A DNA stretch of 37,660 nt. It comes from JACPJP01 sp964650285 (GTDB lineage: Archaea > Nanobdellota > Nanobdellia > Woesearchaeales > GW2011-AR4). A program made the translations under genes and the position numbers. Below are positions 9,204-17,151 of the stretch, piece after piece. Where the stretch lies: the NCBI GenBank assembly GCA_964650285.1, contig CAZYSP010000011.1, positions 1 through 37,660 of the forward strand, given 5' to 3'. Within the stretch, counting starts at the first letter, position 1, and each line of letters opens with the position of its first letter. The notes under the pieces are model-generated. The model saw nothing but the letters and a program-made list of their open reading frames with translations, had not been told where the DNA came from and did not search any database.

Positions 9204-10291
9204 AAATACTTGTCCTAATGAAAAGGTTTGGTGCAAACAAAGATATGGTAATAGAAAATTTCGGAAGGCAGATAAAACTATTTGAGCCACTGGCAAAAAA
9301 ACATAAAATTGATTTCTTTTGCCCCGATTATAAGAAACATGAAAACAAAGACATAAGAATAAACGGTATAAACTATTACATAAGACCATACTCTATTTTA
9401 AAACATTTCGGACTGTTAAAAAGCCTAAAGAACATAATCAAGAAAAATAATTATGATTGTATTGCGGGTTCCACTGATCCCTTATTGGGAATTTTAGGGT
9501 ATAGATATGCAAAAAGGTTTAACATAAGATATATTTATGATATGCAGGATGAATATAGCTGTTATGATTCATACAGAATACCTTTTGTAAAATATCTTGA
9601 CAAAAAAGCAGTTAAAAATTCTGATATAGTACTTACAGTCAGCGATTCCTTAAACAGATACATCAGAAAATTCAGGAAAAAACCGACCTATACTATGCAG
9701 AATGGTATTGATTTGAAGGCATTCAAAAAGATAGAAAAGAAAAAAGCAAGAAAGATTCTCAGGCTTCCAAAAGGGAGGATTATAATATATATTGGGGAGA
9801 TAAGCAAATTCAAAGGAGTAGATATACTTATTGAAGCGTTCAAAGAGGTCAAAAAAACTATCCCTGATAGTTATTTATTGCTAAGCGGGAAAATATCAGA
9901 CGACATTGACGTAAAGCAGGATTCTATAATTTATGAAGAATATCCAAAAAGAAATGATGTTATTACTGCATTAAATGCTGCAGATATTGCAGTTTTGCCC
10001 AATAAAAAAAATATTTTTTCTGAATATTGTTTCCCGTACAAACTTGCAGAGTATATGGCAGCTAACTTGCCTGTTGTCGCCACAGCATTAGGAGATGCCT
10101 CAATTATGCTGTCAAAATTCAGGAATTCCTTATGTAAGCCCAATGACAAGTATGATATGGCAGAAAAGTTAATATATACAATAAAAAATAATAAAGGAGT
10201 CAATTACGGCAGCTTATTAAAAAATTTGACCTGGGAAGCTCTGTCAAAAAAATTAAACGGAATTATCATGAAAAATGGTAGAGTCAATTAA
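9200..10291 (+). CDS. GT4-like family glycosyltransferase
   Basis: Beginning at ATG 9200, which overlaps the previous stop as ATGA, the protein (MKILVLMKRFGANKDM...) has 363 residues; a TTG eight codons earlier is less likely. It shows a GT-B layout: YIYDMQDEYSCYDSYR in the N-terminal domain, QNGIDLKAFKK at the domain junction, IYIGEISKFKGVDILIEAF opening the donor-binding domain, and ADIAVLPNKKNIFSEYCFPYKLAEYMAA (read as ADIAVLPNKKN then FSEYCFPYKLAEYMAA) as the donor-site region. It is cytoplasmic, probably adding one sugar to a lipid-linked glycan. It may use the CDP-sugar made by the two upstream enzymes, which is inference from operon position. Confidence 0.85.
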   Translation: MKILVLMKRFGANKDMVIENFGRQIKLFEPLAKKHKIDFFCPDYKKHENKDIRINGINYYIRPYSILKHFGLLKSLKNIIKKNNYDCIAGSTDPLLGILGYRYAKRFNIRYIYDMQDEYSCYDSYRIPFVKYLDKKAVKNSDIVLTVSDSLNRYIRKFRKKPTYTMQNGIDLKAFKKIEKKKARKILRLPKGRIIIYIGEISKFKGVDILIEAFKEVKKTIPDSYLLLSGKISDDIDVKQDSIIYEEYPKRNDVITALNAADIAVLPNKKNIFSEYCFPYKLAEYMAANLPVVATALGDASIMLSKFRNSLCKPNDKYDMAEKLIYTIKNNKGVNYGSLLKNLTWEALSKKLNGIIMKNGRVN

Positions 10292-11096
10292 AGAATTAAG
10301 GAAAATATGTGGTTCAAAAAAGAAGCAGCCATTGTATATGGAATTAGTTTCTATGAAGATATCCATATACATAACAAAACTTCTTCTTTACACTAAAATT
10401 TCAGCAGATTACGTGACTATATCTATGATTATTTTGCTTATTGCGGGATCAGTATTCATGGCTTTTGGAGACTTATGGATGATTTTCATTGGTATCCTAG
10501 TAATACATTTTACAATAATCCTGGATAATGTCAATGGAGAAGTCGCAAGATATCGGAAGGAAGATGGGATTATAGGTACGTTTCTGGAGCAGGTGTATCA
10601 TAATATTGCGGTCCCTTTGATTTTTTTTACACTTTCATATGGTGTTTTTCTCAAAACAGGTTTTTATCCGATATTGATTTTTGGATTTTTAGCTGCAGTT
10701 TTAGGCAAACCAATAGTACTTGATTCCATAAAAGATGCTGTGGTCACTGAGAGGCTAAGCGAAATAAAGAAAAGTAATAAAATGCAAAAGATATTTGTAA
10801 AGGGAAAACTGAATATTAGAGGTGGGGGTACAAAAACAGGAAAAAGATTGTATGATATATATGATATTGTACGTGAATTCTGGGTATATCCTGCAAATAT
10901 TGTACATATAACAATATTTGCGCTTATAGAACTTGTAAATATTCAGCAGGGATTTTTCCCACAATATATGCTCATTTCTTTATATCTCATAATATACGGC
11001 GTGATTTCCACACTAATTCAGATAACTGCGTTTATAGTAAACTACAAAGGCAAAACAGCAGAACACTACTATAAAGAACTCTTTGAAAGAAAGTAA
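10275..11096 (+). CDS. CDP-alcohol phosphotransferase-fold membrane protein with altered catalytic motif
   Basis: The 273-residue membrane protein has the hydrophobic pattern and signature position of the CDP-alcohol phosphatidyltransferase family. The family motif is D-x2-D-G-x2-A-R-x8-G-x3-D-x3-D. Here it reads DNVNGEVAR, eight residues, then GTFLEQVYH: the first Asp, G and AR remain, but the second Asp is Asn, the third is Glu and the fourth (the proposed general base) is His. A longer than usual middle loop follows, with a Lys/Gly-rich segment. Classical members join CDP-activated lipids or polyols to an alcohol. With three of four acidic residues changed it may use different chemistry or be a non-catalytic relative. 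It overlaps the GT4 gene by 17 nt. Confidence 0.75.
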   Translation: MVESIKELRKICGSKKKQPLYMELVSMKISIYITKLLLYTKISADYVTISMIILLIAGSVFMAFGDLWMIFIGILVIHFTIILDNVNGEVARYRKEDGIIGTFLEQVYHNIAVPLIFFTLSYGVFLKTGFYPILIFGFLAAVLGKPIVLDSIKDAVVTERLSEIKKSNKMQKIFVKGKLNIRGGGTKTGKRLYDIYDIVREFWVYPANIVHITIFALIELVNIQQGFFPQYMLISLYLIIYGVISTLIQITAFIVNYKGKTAEHYYKELFERK

Positions 11097-11097
11097 T

Positions 11098-12528
11098 ATG
11101 AAATTCGGAACTGCTAGAAGAATTACTGCAAATTTCTTGAGTTTAATAAGTTCCCAGATTATATCTAGGATTCTTCAGCTCATCATTTTTGTTTATCTGG
11201 CAAGAGTTCTTGGAAAAAGTGACTTTGGAATATTTAGCTTTGGGCTTGCTTTTGCTTTCTTGTTTGTGGTCATTACTGACTTTGGCTTATCTACTGTGAT
11301 TATAAGAGAAATAAGCCGAGATAAAAAATCAGCCTCAAAATATCTGTCTAACTCCATCATGATAAAACTGCTGCTTTCAGCAATTACGTTGGTTTCTGCT
11401 TATTTATTCCTTAATATAGCGGGATATCCTGGAGAAGTGAAAATAATTGCTTACATCATGTTGGGTTTTACATTACTTCAGTCCTTTACCGAGTTGTATT
11501 ATGCTATATTCCGGGCTTTTGAGCGGATGTATTATGACGCCTTCATCAAAATACTACGGGTGCTCATACTTGCAGGTGCAATATTTTATTTGATAGAAAA
11601 CAATTATGGGCTTTTAGCATCATCTCTGGCTTTTCTTGCAACAGAATTTGTTGTCCTCATGATTGCTTTTTTCATAACCTACACAAGATTCATTAAAATT
11701 AGTTTTGAATTTGATTATGGCTTCTCAAAAAAACTATTGAAGAAATCTTCATTATTCTGCCTTTCCCTGGTTTTCTCAACTCTCTATATGTACATAGATG
11801 TAATCATGCTTTCAAAAATGCGTTCCACAGCAGAAGTAGGAATTTATTCTGCTGCAACTAGTATAGTGATTGCACTTATTTTTATACCTTTAATGTATGG
11901 AAATTCTATCTATCCGGTGTTATCAAGATTTTACATAACATCAAAAGAGTCCCTCAGGTTAGTTTATGAAAAATCATTTAAGTATATGCTCATAATAGGC
12001 CTTCCAGCAGCAGCTGGGATTTATATTCTTTCTGACAAAATAATTCTATTGTTATATGGTAAAGCGTACATTGAATCTGCAATAGCATTGAGTATACTTT
12101 CTGGATACTTATTTCTTAAATTCCTCAATCCAGTAAGTGGCTTTACATTAATGGCCATAAACAAGCAACGCTCAAGGCTTTTTAGTCAGGGACTGTCTGC
12201 ATTAATAAATATAATTTTAAACCTTATTTTCATCCCGATCTATGGTTTTGTAGGTGCTGCTATTGCAACCTTGCTAACAGAAATTATCTTTTTTATTACT
12301 TATACTTCATTTGTGATTAGGTATGGTTTTAATTTTAGATTTGTAGTTTCTTTCATTTATAAACCAATAATAGCTGTTGCTGTTATGATTTTTTCATTAT
12401 TCTTCATAGAAAGCTTATTTTTAGCAATAATTTTGGGAGCATTGGCCTATTTTATAGTCTTGCTTGCTCTTAGGATATTAGACAAAGAGGACAAAATTTT
12501 GTTTAATAAAATCGTAAAGAACATTTAA
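11098..12528 (+). CDS. Polysaccharide flippase, Wzx/MATE-like (MOP superfamily)
   Basis: Starting at ATG 11098, two nt after the previous stop, the protein has 476 residues with about 12-14 hydrophobic helices. The N-terminal LARVLGKSDFGIFSFGLAF stretch is typical of polysaccharide-biosynthesis flippases (Polysacc_synt family), as is the AINKQRSRLFSQG loop in the second half. It likely flips polyprenyl-linked oligosaccharide across the membrane. It ends the 7549 operon, downstream of CDP-sugar synthesis and a glycosyltransferase, which fits export of the glycan they make. A TTG start 15 nt upstream would overlap the preceding gene and is less likely. Confidence 0.85.
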   Translation: MKFGTARRITANFLSLISSQIISRILQLIIFVYLARVLGKSDFGIFSFGLAFAFLFVVITDFGLSTVIIREISRDKKSASKYLSNSIMIKLLLSAITLVSAYLFLNIAGYPGEVKIIAYIMLGFTLLQSFTELYYAIFRAFERMYYDAFIKILRVLILAGAIFYLIENNYGLLASSLAFLATEFVVLMIAFFITYTRFIKISFEFDYGFSKKLLKKSSLFCLSLVFSTLYMYIDVIMLSKMRSTAEVGIYSAATSIVIALIFIPLMYGNSIYPVLSRFYITSKESLRLVYEKSFKYMLIIGLPAAAGIYILSDKIILLLYGKAYIESAIALSILSGYLFLKFLNPVSGFTLMAINKQRSRLFSQGLSALINIILNLIFIPIYGFVGAAIATLLTEIIFFITYTSFVIRYGFNFRFVVSFIYKPIIAVAVMIFSLFFIESLFLAIILGALAYFIVLLALRILDKEDKILFNKIVKNI

Positions 12529-12532
12529 TAAG

Positions 12533-12550
12533 AAAAGTAAAGTTACTTTT
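12533..12550. terminator. Short inverted repeat between convergent genes
   Basis: AAAAGTAA (12533-12540) and TTACTTTT (12543-12550) are perfect inverted arms with only two bases between, in the 47-bp gap between the flippase end and the PHP gene end. The position suits a bidirectional terminator, but the tiny loop and AT-only context make this weak. Confidence 0.3.
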
Positions 12551-12575
12551 ATAAGTTAATAGTTATCATTCGAAT

Positions 12576-13454
12576 TCAAGAAATATTAAGTTTATTCTTA
12601 ATTCTAGACAAAATTTCATCTGGAATCTTTAGTTCGCCCAGTGTAAACCTATATTCTCCATGATAATCGCCGCCTCCGCCCTCAAGAATATTCTTATATC
12701 TGGCAATATCCTTATAAAAAGCAACCATCTCATTATTGCCTTTTTCATCAAGGTTTAAATTCGGGCAAATTATATGGTAGGGATAATAAGTCTCGATACC
12801 ATCACCACCCATATCGATAAAGTGATTAATTAATTTAAGGGAACACTCCTTGGGGTATACTCCGGGATGTGCTAATATAGAGATGCCATTTGATTTATTA
12901 ATTATTTTTATTGTATCTTTAATTGGCGGCATTTCAGTAGGTTTAACAAATGCCGCTTTGCCTTTTTCGATATATTTATCAAAAACATCACGTATTGAAC
13001 TGAATTCACTAGGATACTTTTTAAGGAGAAATTTTGCAATATGTGGCCTGCCAAATGTGCCTTTAACTGTTTTTTTAACCTCATTAAAATCAATTTTGAA
13101 TCCCAAATTATTTAGTTTTTTTATTACTTCTCTTTTGTTTTCATCCCTTTTTTTATTAATATACTCTATTGTATTAGCCAACGATTTGTTATTATAATCA
13201 ACAAAAAGCCCGACCACATCAATCTTATCAAAATCATAGAAAAGGTCATTAGAACTAATTTCGACACCTGGAATAACTTCTATATTTTTGCCTTTAGAAT
13301 AGTCAATTGCTTTTTTTAAAGATCCTAAAGAATCATGATCTGTAATTGCAATTGCCTTTAATTCCTTTTTAATTGCGAGATCTACAAGTTCTTCCGGGGA
13401 TAATTCGCCATCTGAAGCAATTGTATGGCAATGTAAATCAATTATTCCCGGCAT
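12576..13454 (-). CDS. PHP-domain metal-dependent phosphoesterase (TrpH/YciV-like)
   Basis: The 292-residue protein opens with DLHCHTIASDGELSPEEL, the PHP motif I H-x-H...SDG. AITDHDSL supplies motif II, ILAHPG the third, and GGGDYHGE the C-terminal Asp-x-His ligands, so all the metal-binding motifs are present. TrpH/YciV relatives hydrolyse nucleoside 3',5'-bisphosphates or degrade short RNA 5' ends; the exact substrate here is not determined. If the APS-kinase-like protein at 16503 makes PAPS, a phosphatase for its by-product PAP could be useful, but this link is speculative. It is monocistronic, with TATA-like sequence at 13471-13479 and 13485-13493. Confidence 0.85.
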   Translation of the reverse strand: MPGIIDLHCHTIASDGELSPEELVDLAIKKELKAIAITDHDSLGSLKKAIDYSKGKNIEVIPGVEISSNDLFYDFDKIDVVGLFVDYNNKSLANTIEYINKKRDENKREVIKKLNNLGFKIDFNEVKKTVKGTFGRPHIAKFLLKKYPSEFSSIRDVFDKYIEKGKAAFVKPTEMPPIKDTIKIINKSNGISILAHPGVYPKECSLKLINHFIDMGGDGIETYYPYHIICPNLNLDEKGNNEMVAFYKDIARYKNILEGGGGDYHGEYRFTLGELKIPDEILSRIKNKLNIS

Positions 13455-13511
13455 TTTTAATTTGTCGAAGATATTTAGTCAAGTTTACTTAAATTACCTT
13501 TTATTTCAATC

Positions 13512-14138
13512 TTATTTATTTAATAAGGATATGAGGTTCCTTATCAATTGAGAAAATCTTTCTTCTCCAATCATTACTTTTTTAACTGGCTTCATCTTTA
13601 CAAATTCCTCACCAGTATGTGTTTCTTTAAATAATTCTTTTTTTCCAAAAGAACTATCAACCGTATATGGTTGTCCAATATTGCCTCTAAATGGGAAAAT
13701 CTTAATGTGCAAATGGTCTTTTTTTTCTTTCCAGGTCGTACATTTTCCATATGTTCCTATTGACACAGATAAGTTTCTTTCTTTGGAATTAGCTTTTAAG
13801 TCTTCATCTTGCATTAAAATTGTGGTCATAGCTCTGCATAATTTAGAAAAAGAGATTCCATAATTTTTTGCTAATTCGGGATAAGATTCTATTTGAGAAA
13901 AATGTATCAGATGAGAAAAGGGCATTAATTGAATCGTAAAATCTAATTTAGGATTTCCTCCAGTTTTAGGAGATAATGTAGCAAACCATCCATTTTTTAA
14001 ATTTCCAATTTTATAAATTATTGCTCCATATCCTGTTTTTTGATCAACCTTATAGCTACCTTCTTTACATAGATCACAATCATCTTTTAGACTTGCATCT
14101 TCATTAAATAGTTTACCAGTTTCATTGGAATTTTTCAT
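13512..14138 (-). CDS. HIT-like superfamily protein with HxHxK active-site variant
   Basis: The 208-residue protein has a CDLC pair (C21/C24) near the N-terminus, then a stretch (LDFTIQLMPFSHLIHFSQIE) resembling the HIT fold's pre-motif strand and PxxH turn, and DHLHIKIFPFRG at residues 141-152. The H142-L-H144-I-K146 arrangement keeps the two His of the HIT HxHxH triad, including the expected nucleophile, with Lys at the third position. HIT proteins cleave or transfer nucleotides through a nucleotidyl-His intermediate. It is the third gene of a tight operon behind two nucleotidyltransferase-like paralogs (1 nt gap), suggesting related nucleotide chemistry. The family call rests on the motif and spacing. 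Confidence 0.55.
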   Translation of the reverse strand: MKNSNETGKLFNEDASLKDDCDLCKEGSYKVDQKTGYGAIIYKIGNLKNGWFATLSPKTGGNPKLDFTIQLMPFSHLIHFSQIESYPELAKNYGISFSKLCRAMTTILMQDEDLKANSKERNLSVSIGTYGKCTTWKEKKDHLHIKIFPFRGNIGQPYTVDSSFGKKELFKETHTGEEFVKMKPVKKVMIGEERFSQLIRNLISLLNK

Positions 14139-14139
14139 T

Positions 14140-15228
14140 TTAATCGTCTAAAACTCTTATATATTCCTCATCTCTTCTTTTACTCAAATATGCATCAAAA
14201 TAACCTACGACTACCCTATAATATTTTTCTCCTTTTTTTGGTATTATCTCTTCTACAACCCCGCTAGCCTCTATTTTTTCCTTAGGATAAGCAAGCATGC
14301 AATAATCTCTTGAATAAAATACTACTTTTTTTACTGGCAAACCTTTGCAGGATTCGTCTCCATCAATAAATTCTGTGTCAGTAATTTCATAGCAACCAGG
14401 TCTTACTATGGAGTCTTTATTATCAATAACTGTTCCTTTAAATCTGGCTATACCCATCTGGTTATATTTTTCTTCTCCCCACTTAAACCACACCTCATCT
14501 GGATTTTCAACTGCAAAAATTATAAATAATGTTTCCTTAAAGAAACCTTCGGATTTTTTCCTATACATATTTTGGATATAGACCTCTTTTTTATGAATCA
14601 TATGCCTGTTCCTTTTCTTGTAAAATTGCTCCCACTCTTCATAAGTTTTCCACTTAAGATTTTCATGTTTGGCTTCTTGTAAATATCTCATCAATTTCCA
14701 GAATTTATCTTTCCCATAAACTACAATATTTATATCAGACATATTTGGGGAATAATGCCCCATCAAGGTTGAATATGTAACCCCAAAATCTTTTAACTCT
14801 AAATCGTTTTTGAGAAGAAAGGACATAAGATCAACGACTTTCCTAAGATGGTCATCCAAATCCTTATTAGGCATACTCATAAGTTCGGCTAATCCTACTC
14901 TTGGTGAGTAAGCTCTCTCAATATTTTTTTTTGGTATGACAAAAAATAATGGGCTTTTTTCATGCATGGGACTTTTAAATATATACTCCGGATAAGCTTT
15001 GGTAAAAGCATCAATATACTGCTTAAGTTTATCTTTATCTGTCCAAAGGTCGAGCCTATTCATCTTTCTTCCAGAAATAAATCTGTAGGGTAATGAATCG
15101 CTGGATATTTTGTCAGTAGGTATATACTTGGGTTTAACTAAAATCTTGTCATCAGGATGCTCATTACCATAAACTTGGCAATGAAGACCATCAGTTGTCG
15201 TTATTACGGAAGATTCGTAAAAATGCAT
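14140..15228 (-). CDS. Nucleotidyltransferase-like protein, paralog A (DxN variant)
   Basis: The 362-residue protein has a central segment TYSTLMGHYSPNMSDINIVV (residues 151-170) matching the G-x(n)-SDxD core of the minimal nucleotidyltransferase fold. The second Asp is Asn here (D165-I-N167), while the neighbour at 15232 keeps D-x-D. The N-terminus (DGLHCQVYGNEHP, VKPKYIP) and the C-terminus (GEKYYRVVVGYFDAY) are shared with that neighbour, so the two are tandem duplicates along their full length. Substrate and exact family are not known to me; archaeal predicted nucleotidyltransferases have similar organisation. It lies 3 nt downstream of paralog B and 1 nt before the HIT-like gene. Loss of one metal-binding Asp could mean altered or lost catalysis. 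Confidence 0.6.
   Translation of the reverse strand: MHFYESSVITTTDGLHCQVYGNEHPDDKILVKPKYIPTDKISSDSLPYRFISGRKMNRLDLWTDKDKLKQYIDAFTKAYPEYIFKSPMHEKSPLFFVIPKKNIERAYSPRVGLAELMSMPNKDLDDHLRKVVDLMSFLLKNDLELKDFGVTYSTLMGHYSPNMSDINIVVYGKDKFWKLMRYLQEAKHENLKWKTYEEWEQFYKKRNRHMIHKKEVYIQNMYRKKSEGFFKETLFIIFAVENPDEVWFKWGEEKYNQMGIARFKGTVIDNKDSIVRPGCYEITDTEFIDGDESCKGLPVKKVVFYSRDYCMLAYPKEKIEASGVVEEIIPKKGEKYYRVVVGYFDAYLSKRRDEEYIRVLDD
14188..14232. repeat. 45-bp near-identical segment, copy 1 (with 15277-15321)
   Basis: This segment differs from 15277-15321 by a single base (T versus C). It encodes GEKYYRVVVGYFDAY in both paralogs, while the flanking DNA is clearly diverged. Confidence 0.85.
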
Positions 15229-15231
15229 TTT

Positions 15232-16332
15232 CTAAATATCGGATTTGATGAGTTCCTTTTCCCTCCTGTCAGTTATATATGCATCAAAATAACCTACGAC
15301 CACCCTATAATATTTTTCTCCAGATTTTGGAGTTACAAGTTCTAGTAGGCCACAGGCAGTTATTTCTTCTCCTTTAAGCGCTTGTTGTACAAAAGGAATT
15401 GAGAATGTTACTACCCTTTTTATTTTTAAAGAATTGTCAATTTTTATATCTTTTCCGTGTTTATAGATTATCTTTCCATTTGTAATCTCATAATACCCTG
15501 GTCTGACGTGGCTATTGTAATGGTCTGCAACAGTTCCTTTTATTGTTACTGCCCCAATCGGATCAAATTTATCTTCTCCCCATTTAAACCAAGTTTCATT
15601 TGGTTCTTCTACTGTAAATAATGTAAAAACCGTACTAGAGAACATTCCTTCATATCTTTTTCTTCTCATATGTTTAACATATTCTTCCTCTGTAAAATGC
15701 ACAGTCTCAGAGGTTTGGTGTTCTTTATAATATTCACCCCACTCTTCATCGGTTTTCCAATGTAGTTTTTTGTGTTTAGCAGTCTTCAAATAATCAAGAA
15801 TTTTCCATCCATTATCTTTACCATAAATAATGATATCAATATCAGATTTTTTAGGGGTGTAATTTCCCATTAAAGTAGAATGAGTTATTCCCAAATCATT
15901 CACACTTACTCCGCTCTTGGTTAAAAAGTCTATTAATTCTCTGACAAGAGTTAAATATTCATCTAAATCTTTTTTTGGAACCTGCATTAATTCTGACAGC
16001 CCTTTTCTGGAATCATGAATTTTTTTTATTTTTTCTTTAGGTACAGCAAAAAACCAGTTTTTTGTGTCTTTGCAATGATAGACATAGTCAGGAAATTTCT
16101 TTTTGAATTGGTCTATATAAACAAGAAGTTTTTCTTTTTTGATAAATAAATTAAACCTGACTAGACATTTTTCAAACAAAAACCTGTATTTTAAACCCTC
16201 TCCTTCAATAACATTTTTTGGGATATACTTGGGTTTTACTATTATATACCCTTCTGGATGTTCATTTGAATATGACTTACACTGGAGCCCATCAACAGTA
16301 TCAATTAATATAGATTCATAAAAGTGTACCAT
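15232..16332 (-). CDS. Nucleotidyltransferase-like protein, paralog B (intact DxD)
   Basis: The 366-residue protein carries THSTLMGNYTPKKSDIDIII (residues 150-169) with both metal-binding Asp residues (D164, D166) of the minimal nucleotidyltransferase motif. It is homologous along its length to the next gene, sharing HFYES at the N-terminus, NEHP, KPKYIP, a WKT-EEW segment, WFKWGE and a VRPG-YEIT block. It heads the operon with its DxN paralog and a HIT-like protein. A TATA-like ATATAACC lies about 21 nt upstream. The reaction is unknown; the fold predicts transfer of a nucleotide from an NTP to a protein, RNA or small molecule. It is the likelier of the two to be catalytic. Confidence 0.6.
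   Translation of the reverse strand: MVHFYESILIDTVDGLQCKSYSNEHPEGYIIVKPKYIPKNVIEGEGLKYRFLFEKCLVRFNLFIKKEKLLVYIDQFKKKFPDYVYHCKDTKNWFFAVPKEKIKKIHDSRKGLSELMQVPKKDLDEYLTLVRELIDFLTKSGVSVNDLGITHSTLMGNYTPKKSDIDIIIYGKDNGWKILDYLKTAKHKKLHWKTDEEWGEYYKEHQTSETVHFTEEEYVKHMRRKRYEGMFSSTVFTLFTVEEPNETWFKWGEDKFDPIGAVTIKGTVADHYNSHVRPGYYEITNGKIIYKHGKDIKIDNSLKIKRVVTFSIPFVQQALKGEEITACGLLELVTPKSGEKYYRVVVGYFDAYITDRREKELIKSDI
15277..15321. repeat. 45-bp near-identical segment, copy 2 (with 14188-14232)
   Basis: 44 of 45 bases match the copy at 14188-14232. The pair sits near the 3' ends of the tandem paralogs. Confidence 0.85.
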
Positions 16333-16502
16333 AGTTATGCCTCAATTGGTTATATTCTTTGGAAATAACCCCCTAATAAAAACTTTCTCTTTGGCATACA
16401 GCTTATTTTTAAGCCTATATAAAGTTTACTCTATTCAATATCCGACTATTTTTAGAGCATATTTCAGTAAGATTTAAGTAGTTTTGACCCATCTTCCAGA
16501 TC
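16333..16502. other. Divergent intergenic region with promoters only
   Basis: This 170-bp gap separates the nucleotidyltransferase operon (minus) from the APS-kinase-like gene (plus). I see a TATA-like element for each direction and an additional TATATAAA at about 16417-16424 that does not match either start at leaderless spacing. No tRNA-like cloverleaf or ORF was found. Confidence 0.5.
16472..16480 (+). promoter_or_regulatory. TATA box for the APS-kinase-like gene
   Basis: ATTTAAGTA is centred 27 nt before ATG 16503, consistent with a leaderless archaeal transcript. Confidence 0.55.
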
Positions 16503-17051
16503 ATGGGTAACTTAAAGAAAGGGTGGACAATCTGGTTTACAGGGCTTCATGGCTCAGGAAAATCAACAATAGCTGCAAGACTGATAGAATTATTGAAGCA
16601 GAATAATATCCAGGTTGTCCTTCTTGATGGAGATGAAATGAGAAAGACCATATCTGCTGATTTAGGGTACAGCTTAGAAGATAGAAACACTCATATGAAG
16701 AGGGTAGTAGATTTATGCAAAATAACAACAGAAAAAGGTTTGTTGTGTATTGCGTGTGTAGCCTCACCAACAGAAAAGTCTAGAGAGTATGCCAGACAAG
16801 AACTTGAGAATATAGTCATTGTTTATGCAAAGTGTCCGATTGAAGTATGTGAAAAGCGTGATGTCAAAGGTCATTATAAGAAAGCAAAAAACAAGGAAAA
16901 AGGATTTGAAAATTTTATTGGAGTGTCACTAGATTTTGAAGAGCCTAAAGACGCTGATATAGTTCTTGATACAGACAAAGAATCTATTGAAGAATGCAAA
17001 AATAAATTAATTGAGTTTTTAAAAAATAAAAATATTATAACGTTAGAATAA
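16503..17051 (+). CDS. cysC: Adenylylsulfate (APS) kinase family protein
   Basis: The 182-residue P-loop kinase begins GWTIWFTGLHGSGKST (Walker A, about residues 7-22), then LLDGDEMRKTISADLGYSLEDR (split as LLDGDEMRKTIS and ADLGYSLEDR), matching the APS-kinase DGDxxR and DLGFSxxDR motifs. CPIEVCEKRDVKGHYKKA matches the family's conserved E-RD-KG-YKKA substrate loop, and FIGVSLDFEEP the FTG-ID-YE-P segment. Known members phosphorylate adenylylsulfate to PAPS, the donor for sulfation. No ATP sulfurylase or sulfotransferase is visible in the window, so imported APS, genes elsewhere, or another substrate is possible. Its location among glycan genes would fit sulfation of a surface glycan. Confidence 0.8.
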   Translation: MGNLKKGWTIWFTGLHGSGKSTIAARLIELLKQNNIQVVLLDGDEMRKTISADLGYSLEDRNTHMKRVVDLCKITTEKGLLCIACVASPTEKSREYARQELENIVIVYAKCPIEVCEKRDVKGHYKKAKNKEKGFENFIGVSLDFEEPKDADIVLDTDKESIEECKNKLIEFLKNKNIITLE

Positions 17052-17121
17052 ACATGGATTACTCTGCAGTTTATACCAAAAATTAAGATAAATTTAAAAA
17101 TAAGATAAAGGTAACGAAAAA

Positions 17122-17138
17122 GGAATGCTTAATATTCC
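17122..17138. repeat. Small inverted repeat in the leader of the 17152 gene
   Basis: GGAAT (17122-17126) and ATTCC (17134-17138) flank a 7-nt loop about 14 nt before ATG 17152. A TATA-like ATTTAAAAATAAG at about 17092-17104 would place this within a short leader; alternatively CTTAATATT here is itself the promoter. Confidence 0.3.
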
Positions 17139-17151
17139 ATAAGTTGAAAAA

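Noticed and set aside
16333..16502. A possible small RNA driven by TATATAAA at about 16417
   Set aside because: No stable fold, tRNA-like or C/D-box pattern was found; the element is probably chance in AT-rich DNA.
16503..17051. Calling a sulfate assimilation pathway
   Set aside because: Only the APS-kinase-like gene is present; no ATP sulfurylase, reductase or sulfotransferase is seen.
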